In this document: piece by piece, positions 24,197-32,263 of the stretch
How the letters are laid out: each line of letters opens with the position of its first letter
How positions within the stretch are numbered: position 1 is the stretch's first letter
Origin: 1-14-2-50-31-20 sp964617555
GTDB taxonomy: Bacteria; Bacteroidota; Ignavibacteria; Ignavibacteriales; Melioribacteraceae
Direction of reading: 5' to 3'
NCBI GenBank assembly: GCA_964617555.1
Contig: CAZTYP010000037.1
Coordinates: 1 to 37,112, forward strand
Length of the DNA stretch: 37,112 nucleotides
Position numbers and translations under genes: made by a program
The notes under the pieces: model-generated
What the model was told of the DNA's origin: nothing
The model's database searches: none
Seen by the model: only the letters and a program-made list of their open reading frames with translations

Positions 24197-26892
24197 AAAA
24201 AATATCCTACGGCAAAATAGACTAACGGCTCACCAAGTATAAAAACGTTATTCAAGTTTGTATCTATTTCAAAACTTCTGCCCACCCCTATATCAGCCGG
24301 ACCTATAGGGGTATCGAACGAAATCATAAAACCTGCGGCATGCCTAAAATCGTTAAAGTGCATTTCCTCTTTGTGCGCCCATATTGACCCGACATTGTAT
24401 CTGAATGAAACGTATGAATTAAACAATAATTTAAAGGGAAGCTGATATCTGTAGGCCAACGATGCAATAAATATTTGTCTTCCTCTGTACTCGTTCTCGT
24501 GAAAACCCCAAAATGAAAACTGCCCGCCAAAGGAAAATTGTTGACTTAACGGAAGTGTAGCATCTGCAAAACCAATCTCAATTCTCGGTATAATAGTATT
24601 TCTATTGTTCAGCGAAAAATATCCCTTATATTTTAATGCATATTTCACATACGAAACTTCGGCACCCAATAAACTTTGTGATGTTTCATAATATGTGTTA
24701 AATACAGAGCCGGAATTAGGATAAGGGTATTTATCTTGGGTATCTATACGCATACTGAATTTTAATGCCGCAACGTTCATATTATAGGGTTCCACAGTGT
24801 TACCTGTAATATTATAAATACGATTCTGTTCATATCTGTATTCCGCTATCAGATTCCCGAATTTTTTAGCCTGCATTCCTATACCTATGGAAGCCCCGTA
24901 TAATATTTGGCGATATTCCCCCGTCTTGGCTCGTATATAACGATTAGGATTTGTTTGAGGAATATCTTCATATGAATATATATTTTTGCTGTCGTAATAT
25001 CCTTTTATCTTGTAAGTAAGAAACGTATCAAAAATTCTGTTAGCTTTATGCTCCAATATATATAACTGATTACGTACACCGCCAAAAAGAAAAAGCCCCA
25101 ATTCACTTCCGGTACCAAATAAATTTTCATTCCGTATATCAACCGAAGGTTGAAAAAAGCGTTCGTTATCCAACTTAATTCCGAAACGAATAATTCCGGT
25201 GAGTTTATCTTCCACAATTACATTGATTATTTTTTTCCCGTCATTTTTTTTTACGTTAATATCTATTGAATTAAAAAGATTTGTAGTACGTAAATTCTCC
25301 AAAGTTTTAAATAAATTTCCGGAAGTAAGAATTTCATTTTCTCCGAAGGCAAGTTCTCTTTCTATCAACGCTTTAGTACTCCGTTGATTACCGCTTATAA
25401 CAACAGAATCAACGCGTCCTTCGTCAACAAGAATAAAAAGTTCACCGGTAGAATCGGAAAAATTAACTTCGGAAACTTCTGCAAGAGGATATCCTTTTTT
25501 TCTGTAATATCTTTGGACCTCAATCAATGAGTTTTCCAACGTTGTTACCGAATAAGGAACATCCTTTATTCGGAAGAGTAATTTCAAAACATCCGAGCGA
25601 AATTTATCGCGAACACCGTAAAGTTTAATTTTTGTTACTGCCGGATTCAGTTCATATTCAATTTTAAGCTTAGAACAACAACTCTCTGTTATCAATTCGG
25701 CGGAAATAGTTTTATAAACTTCATTGTCAAACTCATCAACAATGGCAAGAAACAGTTCTTGCATAGTAATAATCTTGCGATTTGCAAAATTATTAATAAT
25801 TCTGTTTTCCACAACGGAAGCGGAATTGTATGGTATTAAATTCCCGATGTAAATATCGGGATATTCTCTGCCTTTTAACCGTATTTGTTTTAAATCAGAT
25901 TTTATTTTATCTATTTTTTTAAGTGTTTCGTTATAACCGAGCTCAATTAAAGAATCAAGAGAAGTAAAATCATCATTTTTCTTTCCGTTAAAATCCGGCT
26001 TTATAATAACATCTGCTAATTTCAGATTTTCCTTTGTAACAATGCTCATAGGTATGGAAACAATCTGATCGGCTATTTTCAAGGGTGAGTTTAAATCCTC
26101 GGCTTTGCGGAGTTTACTTGTAGCATCCACAGCAATTATGTAATTACTCCCCAAATTTTTTGCTGCTTTTGTAGGAACATTAGCCACAAGTCCGCCGTCA
26201 ACAAGAAGCATGGAATCAATTTTAACCGGTTCAAGCAAAAAAGTAACACTTGAACTTGCCCGTAATGCTTCGCCCAGCGACCCTTTGCCGAGCACCACCA
26301 TTTTCCCTGTAGTTAAATCGGTACTTACGGCTCTAAATCTATATTTAAGTTCATCAAAAGAATTATATGTATGCAGCGGAGCATTCAGAGTGTAATAATT
26401 AAGGAAGCTTTTAAATCTTTGTCCCGAATTAAATGCTCTCGGAAGAATCGGCTTAAATCCATCCAATTTAAGGGATAATACGGCAACGTCTTCGGTAATT
26501 TTTTGGTCAAGATAAAGTTCATTACGCGAGGTTTCGTTTGAAGAATAAAACTTATTCCAATCCGTCGAAGTAATAATTTTTTCCAATTCATTAACGGTAT
26601 AACCTGATGAGTACAGCCCCCCGATAATACTTCCCATACTCGTACCCACAATAAATTCGATGGGAATATTATTTTCTTCCAACGCTTTAATTACACCAAG
26701 GGCAACAACTGCACGAGCACCGCCTCCGCTTAAAGCCAAAGCAACTCTGGGCTTACATTCAGGTACTTTTATTGTTAACCCGAAAGGGAGTTTTTGTTTA
26801 AAAAATTTCGGGACAAACTTTGTTGTGTTTTGCTGCGCAATAAGCAAGGCAGGGAAAAGAAAAACCAAAACTATTTTTATTATTCTATTCAC
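24193..26892 (-). CDS. Patatin-like phospholipase fused to POTRA and Omp85 barrel
   Basis: 899-aa outer-membrane protein. A signal peptide (residues 1-20) is followed by a patatin domain at about 48-300, with the oxyanion loop SGGGAR (55-60), nucleophile Ser85 in GTSMG (83-87) and the catalytic Asp232 in DGG. About three POTRA-like modules follow at roughly 345-420, 421-500 and 501-565 (for example VTKIKLYGV, then VDSVVISGNQRSTKALIERELAF). The rest, about 570-899, is a 16-strand Omp85-type barrel with GGQFSFWGFHENEYRGR and the final IDTNLNNVFILGEPLVYFAVGYFF, ending in Phe. The design is like PlpD (type Vd secretion), in which the barrel carries a lipase to the cell surface, but PlpD itself has a single POTRA. 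The start is GTG, chosen because it gives a good signal peptide. It follows yidC after a long hairpin and overlaps the stop of the convergent nuclease-like gene. Confidence 0.9.
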   Translation of the reverse strand: MNRIIKIVLVFLFPALLIAQQNTTKFVPKFFKQKLPFGLTIKVPECKPRVALALSGGGARAVVALGVIKALEENNIPIEFIVGTSMGSIIGGLYSSGYTVNELEKIITSTDWNKFYSSNETSRNELYLDQKITEDVAVLSLKLDGFKPILPRAFNSGQRFKSFLNYYTLNAPLHTYNSFDELKYRFRAVSTDLTTGKMVVLGKGSLGEALRASSSVTFLLEPVKIDSMLLVDGGLVANVPTKAAKNLGSNYIIAVDATSKLRKAEDLNSPLKIADQIVSIPMSIVTKENLKLADVIIKPDFNGKKNDDFTSLDSLIELGYNETLKKIDKIKSDLKQIRLKGREYPDIYIGNLIPYNSASVVENRIINNFANRKIITMQELFLAIVDEFDNEVYKTISAELITESCCSKLKIEYELNPAVTKIKLYGVRDKFRSDVLKLLFRIKDVPYSVTTLENSLIEVQRYYRKKGYPLAEVSEVNFSDSTGELFILVDEGRVDSVVISGNQRSTKALIERELAFGENEILTSGNLFKTLENLRTTNLFNSIDINVKKNDGKKIINVIVEDKLTGIIRFGIKLDNERFFQPSVDIRNENLFGTGSELGLFLFGGVRNQLYILEHKANRIFDTFLTYKIKGYYDSKNIYSYEDIPQTNPNRYIRAKTGEYRQILYGASIGIGMQAKKFGNLIAEYRYEQNRIYNITGNTVEPYNMNVAALKFSMRIDTQDKYPYPNSGSVFNTYYETSQSLLGAEVSYVKYALKYKGYFSLNNRNTIIPRIEIGFADATLPLSQQFSFGGQFSFWGFHENEYRGRQIFIASLAYRYQLPFKLLFNSYVSFRYNVGSIWAHKEEMHFNDFRHAAGFMISFDTPIGPADIGVGRSFEIDTNLNNVFILGEPLVYFAVGYFF

Positions 26893-26903
26893 GACAATAA
26901 AAA

Positions 26904-26942
26904 TAGAGAAAAGTTAATAAAATTTAATTATTAACTTTTCTC
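26904..26942 (-). terminator. Long AT-rich hairpin behind yidC
   Basis: GAGAAAAGTTAAT (26906-26918) and ATTAACTTTTCTC (26930-26942) form a perfect 13-base inverted repeat with an 11-base loop; two more A-T pairs can form inside. On the minus strand it is followed by TATTTTTATTG. It lies nine bases after the yidC stop and only 13 bases before the patatin start. It may be a weak terminator, or an RNA-stability element inside a yidC-patatin transcript. Confidence 0.6.
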
Positions 26943-26950
26943 CAAAGTCT

Positions 26951-28846
26951 TTACTTTCTTTTTTTATTGTTTCTTTGTTGAGCTTTTTTTTGTTCCTCGG
27001 CGGCTTCCATCATCTTTTGCATAAATCCGGGTTTTTTGTTTTTTCTATCCACAGGAACCAGCTCAATATTACTCTGCTTTTTATTGATGTAATATTGCTG
27101 AATAATGGAAAGCAAATTAAACATCATATAATATAAATTTAATCCTGAAGAAAAATTCATAAACATAAATGTCATCATTATAGGCATCATATAAACCATT
27201 GCCTTTTGATTGGGATCTTTAACGGTCATTTTTTGCTGGAAGAACATTGTAATACCAAGTAATATTGCAAGTATGGAAATTTGATCGACATTTACTATAG
27301 GAATTTTAAATGGCAGCGAAAAAACGAAATCGGGCGAAGCCAAATCTTTTATCCATAAAAAGGACTCGTGTCTTATTTCTATTGCAACTCTGAAAAAAGC
27401 AAACAAAGCAAACAGAATAGGCATTTGGAGCAACATAGGTAAACATCCCCCGGCGGGATTTATTCCATAGGTTTGATAAAGCTTCATTGTTTCTTTTTGA
27501 ATTTTCTGCTGATCGCCTTTATATTTTTCTTTAATCTCGGCAATCTTAGGTTGTAATTTTGCCATCTTTCCCATACTCAAGTAACTTTGCTTTGTAAGAG
27601 GAGAAAGCAAAATTTTTATTAAAATGGAAAAGATAATTATTACAATACCGTAATTGGGAATAAAGCTGTGTAAAAAGGTAAAAAGCGGTTGCAAAAAATA
27701 TTCCGAAATAGGACGCGTAACAAATTTTAATCCGAAGAAACTTCCAAAATCATAAATTGCTTCGTAATTTTTATTATACGCATTTAATATTTCGTACTTA
27801 ACGGGACCAAGATACAAAGCAAATTTATCTTTTTGATAATTAGACTTACCAAAAGGAATTTTTAAACTTACACTGTAATATTCCCTAATACCCAACGAAG
27901 GGATATTAACCCGGGTACCTTCTAATTTTGCTCCGTCGTCAACTGTTGGGGCTTCGGGAGAAAGTATCATTGCAAAATATTTGCTTTTAATACTTACCCA
28001 ATCAATTTTTCCGTGAACATCCTTTTCAACTTTTTCGTCTTCGGATTCAGCATCAATGATAAATAATTCTCCTCCACCGTAAAAAGCGGAATTAGCATAT
28101 GTGGCTTCGTCAACCGAATTTAATTCCAAAAAATTTAATCCGCTTTGCCAAGCAATATCGTAACGATTATCCGTAATCACATCATTCATGTTTACCATTT
28201 CAACTTCCACTTTGGATTGATAATCATTTCCGTAGAAGATGAAATTCTTTCTAATCTCTTTATTGTTATCCGCTTTATAGGTGTAAGAAAGTTTTAAGGA
28301 GTCGGAGCCGGAAAGTTTATAATACCAATTATCCGCAGTAGTTGTAAAATCCAATTTGGAAGTATTAACTAATTTACCTCCGTCTCTGGTTACAAAAATA
28401 AGATCGAGGTCGCCTCCGTTTGTTTGGTTTAGTAATTGTACATGTGTATTGTAAAAATCGTTTTCGTCAAATTTATCGTAATACCAAGTTTGATATTTCT
28501 TTAAATAGCATTTGCGAATTTTGCCGCCTTTACTGGTCATTTCTATCTTATACAAATCGGTTTCAATTGTAATAACACTTTCGGGTTTATCCGTAATTCT
28601 AAATAATCCGGTTTGCATATTTTCTGTAGAATCACTACTGTTTGCAACTACCGTTTCAGGTTTTGTTCTTTCTTTTTTAATATCGGAATTCTCGGACTCA
28701 ACTTTTTCCGGTTCGTTTTGTTGAGTTACCAATGTTGTATCGGCAGCAGATGCCGTTTGAGGTTGTGGCTCGGGGGTATTGAAATAAAGCCATACAACTA
28801 AGACTACCCCCATTAAAACAAATGCTAAGGTTGACTGTTTATCCAT
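26951..28846 (-). CDS. yidC: Membrane protein insertase YidC
   Basis: 631-aa inner-membrane insertase. The N-terminal helix (LAFVLMGVVLVVWLYF, about residues 7-23) is followed by a linker rich in E, T and S, then the large periplasmic beta-sandwich domain (about 95-345). The conserved C-terminal membrane core begins near residue 375 with five helices: NYGIVIIIFSILIKILLSPLT, QPKIAEIKEKYKGDQQKIQKETMKLY, GINPAGGCLPMLLQMPILFALFAFF and MVYMMPIMMTFMFMNFSSGLNLYYM carry the family signatures, including the hydrophilic-groove region. The C-terminus is a basic tail (QQRNNKKRK) that can bind ribosomes. Its ATG directly follows the rnpA stop, and rpmH lies upstream, giving the classic rpmH-rnpA-yidC order. 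YidD is not present between them. Function is secure. Confidence 0.97.
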   Translation of the reverse strand: MDKQSTLAFVLMGVVLVVWLYFNTPEPQPQTASAADTTLVTQQNEPEKVESENSDIKKERTKPETVVANSSDSTENMQTGLFRITDKPESVITIETDLYKIEMTSKGGKIRKCYLKKYQTWYYDKFDENDFYNTHVQLLNQTNGGDLDLIFVTRDGGKLVNTSKLDFTTTADNWYYKLSGSDSLKLSYTYKADNNKEIRKNFIFYGNDYQSKVEVEMVNMNDVITDNRYDIAWQSGLNFLELNSVDEATYANSAFYGGGELFIIDAESEDEKVEKDVHGKIDWVSIKSKYFAMILSPEAPTVDDGAKLEGTRVNIPSLGIREYYSVSLKIPFGKSNYQKDKFALYLGPVKYEILNAYNKNYEAIYDFGSFFGLKFVTRPISEYFLQPLFTFLHSFIPNYGIVIIIFSILIKILLSPLTKQSYLSMGKMAKLQPKIAEIKEKYKGDQQKIQKETMKLYQTYGINPAGGCLPMLLQMPILFALFAFFRVAIEIRHESFLWIKDLASPDFVFSLPFKIPIVNVDQISILAILLGITMFFQQKMTVKDPNQKAMVYMMPIMMTFMFMNFSSGLNLYYMMFNLLSIIQQYYINKKQSNIELVPVDRKNKKPGFMQKMMEAAEEQKKAQQRNNKKRK

Positions 28847-29266
28847 TTATGAATTTCCGGGTTTATTTTGTTCTGTTAAAATATAACTTTTAATTGTATT
28901 GAGAATTTCTATTATATCCTCTTCAACATCTTTTAAGAATAATCGAGGATATTTTTTTTTATTAATCGAATTTGGAGAAATCATTAAGAGCAAAGTTCTG
29001 TTTCCGAGTACAGAGGTTAGAATTTCTTTATTTAATCTGTACGATTCTCTGATTAATCGCTTCATTCTATTACGCCAAACAGCATTACCCGCTTTTTTAT
29101 AAACAGCCGGAACAATTTTAACCGTGCCGGCTTTTTTATCCTCAATATAAAAAATAGCCTTTAATTTTCGGCTATTTGAATAAATTCGTTTCCCTGAATT
29201 AAATAGTAGAGAAATTTCATTTTTCTTTTTGATTCTTTCATGTTTAGAAAGGCCAAAGCGTTTCAC
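28847..29266 (-). CDS. rnpA: Ribonuclease P protein component
   Basis: 139-aa protein subunit of RNase P, which removes the 5' leader of tRNA precursors. The start FGLSKHERIKKKNEISLLFNSGKR matches the family N-terminus (L..R.......F..GKR), and AVWRNRMKRLIRESYRLN holds the conserved RNR motif. The rest fits the family's alpha-beta-beta-beta-alpha fold with a slightly longer C-terminus. The start codon is GTG at 29266, preceded by AGGTAA-type sequence; no in-frame ATG is available earlier in the family region. It lies 22 bases after rpmH and ends immediately before yidC, without a gap. The context alone is nearly diagnostic. Highly basic, as expected for an RNA-binding protein. Confidence 0.95.
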   Translation of the reverse strand: MKRFGLSKHERIKKKNEISLLFNSGKRIYSNSRKLKAIFYIEDKKAGTVKIVPAVYKKAGNAVWRNRMKRLIRESYRLNKEILTSVLGNRTLLLMISPNSINKKKYPRLFLKDVEEDIIEILNTIKSYILTEQNKPGNS

Positions 29267-29288
29267 GCCGGTTTACCTAACAATTGGA

Positions 29289-29435
29289 CTAATATTCGTC
29301 ACTAACTGTTAATTTTTTTCTGCCTTTGGCTCTGCGTCTTGAAAGTACGGCTCTTCCGTTTTTAGAAGCCATCCTTTCTCTGAATCCGTGCTTGTTTTTT
29401 CTTTTTCTATTGCTTGGCTGAAAAGTCCTTTTCAT
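29289..29435 (-). CDS. rpmH: 50S ribosomal protein L34
   Basis: 48-aa ribosomal protein read directly from the minus strand: it begins MKRTFQPSNRKRKNKHGFRE, continues RMASKNGRAVLSRRRAKGRK and ends KLTVSDEY. The MKRTxQPS start, HGFR-RM and the R-R-R-x-KGRK segment are the L34 signature. It is a component of the large subunit. The ATG is preceded by AAAGGTG at an ideal distance. It stands first in the rpmH-rnpA-yidC unit; the 172 bases upstream to hydE on the same strand should hold its promoter, but I see no clear match. No dnaA or oriC is visible on the other side, where hydE lies instead. Length is normal (44-50 residues in the family, here with a short C-terminal addition). Confidence 0.97.
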   Translation of the reverse strand: MKRTFQPSNRKRKNKHGFRERMASKNGRAVLSRRRAKGRKKLTVSDEY

Positions 29436-29607
29436 AATACACCTTTTTCGTTAAATCATTTTTAATACAGAGTATAAAATTACTCAAATAATATAAAAAA
29501 CACAATTTTTTTCGAGTTGCAAAATTTTGCTTTTTATCTTTTTTATCTCGGTTTATGCCGAATTTCCCGAAAAAAAACGATAGACATCCCGTAAAAAAGA
29601 TAACGGA

Positions 29608-30654
29608 TTATAAAACTGGTTTTAAGGAATTCCCTTTTGAATGTGAAAACTTTTTGCCCGTTTTTGCCAGTTTCGTCTTTAAATATAAGAGATATTCCAT
29701 CGGATTTTCACCGATACATTTTTTCCCTTTGTAAATCAGATAATTTTTTCTGTGAGAAACAGGAGTAAAGGAAGGCATAATTACGTTAGCTCCGGCTCGT
29801 AAACCTTTTTCACGTCCGCTTTTATTTAAGGTTGCCAAGGCCGTTGTTGCAGGAATATGTACATTATGCAAAACAATGCGCGCAACAGCCATTGTATTAA
29901 GCAATAGACGTAAGTTACCGTTCGGAATATTGTGGAACGGAGTGTTTTCCGCATGAATAAAAGGAGAAAATGACGCCATATCTACATCAAGTTTATTACA
30001 CAGAATAATATCGTCGGCGATGTTTTCCGCCGTTTGATTTGGCAAACCTACTATATTGCCGCTACCGATTTGAAAACCGATTTGTTTTAGATATTTCAAA
30101 TGCTTAATTCTTGTTTCAAAATTTTGTCCGGGATGAATTTTATTATACAACGTCTTATTTGCCGTTTCATGTTTTAACAAGTATCTGTCTGCCCCCGCAT
30201 TACGCCATATGTCGTAATCTTTAAAAGGACGTTCACCAACGCTTAACGTTATGGCAACATCAAAACTGTTTTTAATTTGTTTTATTATCTTTTCAATAAA
30301 CTTACCGGTATAAAACGGATCTTCGCCGGATTGCAACACTATGGTTTTAATTCCTGCACCATAAATAGATTCTGCAACTTCCAAAATCTCCTTTGCCCCC
30401 ATTCTAAAACGCTTAATGCTTTTATTGGATTTTCGTAAGCCGCAATAGAAACAATTTTGCCTGCAATAATTTGAAAACTCAATAATTCCGCGTAAATGAA
30501 TTTGATTCCCGAAATATTTTCGGGTTATACTTTCAGCTTTATCGTAGAGCAAGTTGCATTCCTCTGTATTATTAAGTAAAATGAGAAAAATAATTTCTCT
30601 TTTAGACAACTTTTCCTTATTTAATATTCTAAATAAATTCATAATTTTTAACAT
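29608..30654 (-). CDS. hydE: [FeFe]-hydrogenase maturase HydE (radical SAM)
   Basis: 348-aa radical SAM enzyme needed to build the dithiomethylamine bridge/diiron subcluster of the [FeFe]-hydrogenase H-cluster. The radical SAM cluster motif CX3CX2C is at Cys64, Cys68, Cys71 (NYCRQNCFYCGLRKSN). The TIM-barrel features TIVLQSGEDPFYTG, LSVGERPFKDYDIWRNAGADRYLLKHET, GSGNIVGLPNQT and GANVIMPSFTPVSHR are strongly HydE-like. Near the C-terminus only one Cys (GKKCIGENP) remains where some HydE proteins, such as that of Thermotoga maritima, have three ligands of a second, non-essential cluster. The ATG overlaps the hydG stop by one base (TAATG); an ATG 12 bases downstream is the alternative. It is translationally coupled to hydG. 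The downstream gene is rpmH, 172 bases away. Confidence 0.95.
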   Translation of the reverse strand: MLKIMNLFRILNKEKLSKREIIFLILLNNTEECNLLYDKAESITRKYFGNQIHLRGIIEFSNYCRQNCFYCGLRKSNKSIKRFRMGAKEILEVAESIYGAGIKTIVLQSGEDPFYTGKFIEKIIKQIKNSFDVAITLSVGERPFKDYDIWRNAGADRYLLKHETANKTLYNKIHPGQNFETRIKHLKYLKQIGFQIGSGNIVGLPNQTAENIADDIILCNKLDVDMASFSPFIHAENTPFHNIPNGNLRLLLNTMAVARIVLHNVHIPATTALATLNKSGREKGLRAGANVIMPSFTPVSHRKNYLIYKGKKCIGENPMEYLLYLKTKLAKTGKKFSHSKGNSLKPVL

Positions 30655-32039
30655 TAAAAATAGACATCCCGTTCACCGTTAATTAATCTGGCAATCATTT
30701 TTTTTGTAGCGTTTCTTTCTTTTTCGGGTAATTTTTCAATCTGTTGCATCAGTGCTTTTTCCGCCTCTTCAACATAACCGTTTGAAGCAAAATCAAGAAG
30801 ATATTCTTTAAAGGTAGCAAGAGCATTCGGAGTACAAATTTCACCGATTTTTCCGGATTTGGCAAGTTCCATAAATCTATCACCCGTTCTGCCGGAACGA
30901 TAGCAAGCCGTACAAAAACTCGGTAAATATCCCAACTCGCAAACATCTTTAACAACCTCGTCTAAAGAACGATGGTCGCCAAGCTGGAACTGCCCGAATT
31001 TGCTTTTTGCTTTTTTTTCTTCTTTATATGCCCCCGGAGAAGTTTTACTGCCGGCACTAATTTGCGATACACCTATATTAAAGAGTTCTCTGCGTAATTG
31101 CGGTTTTTCGCGAGTAGATAAAATTATTCCCGTATATGGTACGGCAAGACGCAAAACGGCAACAATTTTCTTGAAGGATAAATCGTCAACAGCATGCGGC
31201 GGTTGTTGTGCTGCGGGTGCATTTAATGCAGGTTCCAACCGAGGGATGGAAATTGTGTGCGGACCTACGCCAAGTGTTTTATCCATATAATTTGCATGTG
31301 AAAGCAATGCAAGCACTTCAAACTTATAATTGGTTAAACCGAACAATGCTCCTATTCCAAGGTCATCTATTCCGGCATCAAAAGCCCGTTCGGGGGCATG
31401 CAATCGGAAAGCATAATCTTTTTTTGGCCCAGAAGGATGCATAATTTTGTATGTTTGATAATGATAGGTTTCTTGAAAAATCTGGTATGTTCCTATTTCA
31501 AAACTATGAAGAATTTTAAAATCTTCTGTTGTAAGAGGTGCAATGTTTACATTAACTCTGCGAATATTATTTCCGTTATAATTTATCGAATAAATCCTTT
31601 TAATTGCTTCCCCGACAAAATCAAGGTTTGCTTCCTTTGGATGTTCGCCGCAAACCAAAAGCAACCGCTTTTGTCCGGTAGTAATAAGTTCTCTTGCCTC
31701 CGCTTCTATCTCGTCAATTGTTAATGTACGGCGTGTAATCTCTTTATTATCAATTCTAAAAGCACAGTAGAGACAATTGTTTACACATGCATTTGTAAGA
31801 TAAAGGGGAGCAAACATCACAAGTCTGTTTCCGTAAATACTTTCCTTTATCTCTTTTGCGGCCGAAAAAAGTTCATACAATACTTCCTTATCGGTAATAT
31901 TTAGTAACGCCGCACTTTCTTCCAACAGAATTCCTTTTCTTTTTTTTGCTTTTCCGATAATTGAAAGTTGTAAATCTTTGTTCCTTAAATTGTCATCTTC
32001 AATCAAAGAGTTTATATATTCCTCGTTAATAAATTCCAT
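30654..32039 (-). CDS. hydG: [FeFe]-hydrogenase maturase HydG (radical SAM tyrosine lyase)
   Basis: 461-aa radical SAM enzyme that cleaves tyrosine to make the CO and cyanide ligands of the H-cluster. The radical SAM motif CX3CX2C is at Cys85, Cys89, Cys92 (NACVNNCLYC). The C-terminal auxiliary cluster motif CX2CX22C is at Cys376, Cys379 and Cys402 (FCTACYRSG and EICTPNALATF), the site where the Fe-CO-CN synthon forms. Both clusters are therefore intact. GPHTISIPRLEPALNAP is another HydG/ThiH signature. I start at the ATG at 32039 because AAAGGAAA stands just upstream; the frame is open for 30 more bases to an ATG without a good site. It overlaps hydE by one base and is divergent from hydF over about 224 bases. 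Confidence 0.96.
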   Translation of the reverse strand: MEFINEEYINSLIEDDNLRNKDLQLSIIGKAKKRKGILLEESAALLNITDKEVLYELFSAAKEIKESIYGNRLVMFAPLYLTNACVNNCLYCAFRIDNKEITRRTLTIDEIEAEARELITTGQKRLLLVCGEHPKEANLDFVGEAIKRIYSINYNGNNIRRVNVNIAPLTTEDFKILHSFEIGTYQIFQETYHYQTYKIMHPSGPKKDYAFRLHAPERAFDAGIDDLGIGALFGLTNYKFEVLALLSHANYMDKTLGVGPHTISIPRLEPALNAPAAQQPPHAVDDLSFKKIVAVLRLAVPYTGIILSTREKPQLRRELFNIGVSQISAGSKTSPGAYKEEKKAKSKFGQFQLGDHRSLDEVVKDVCELGYLPSFCTACYRSGRTGDRFMELAKSGKIGEICTPNALATFKEYLLDFASNGYVEEAEKALMQQIEKLPEKERNATKKMIARLINGERDVYF

Positions 32040-32263
32040 TTCATTTCCTTTTTGTTTATCTAACTCCATCCAAAAAATATTCCAGAATCTTTCTTGCGAA
32101 ATTTATACTGTAACACGTTTTCAGATTATGTTTTTCTTCAAAATAGGAATGATTTCTACTTAAAATAAGAATTAATTGCCTTCCCTCTTTCCGTACAATA
32201 CAAAATCAAAAAAAAACTATGGTATAAATTTTGTTTTTCTATTTAAAACAACTTGAGAAAAAA

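Noticed and set aside
29519..29530. GCAAAATTTTGC palindrome as an operator upstream of rpmH
   Set aside because: Short AT-rich palindromes of this kind are expected by chance in this sequence, and nothing else supports it.
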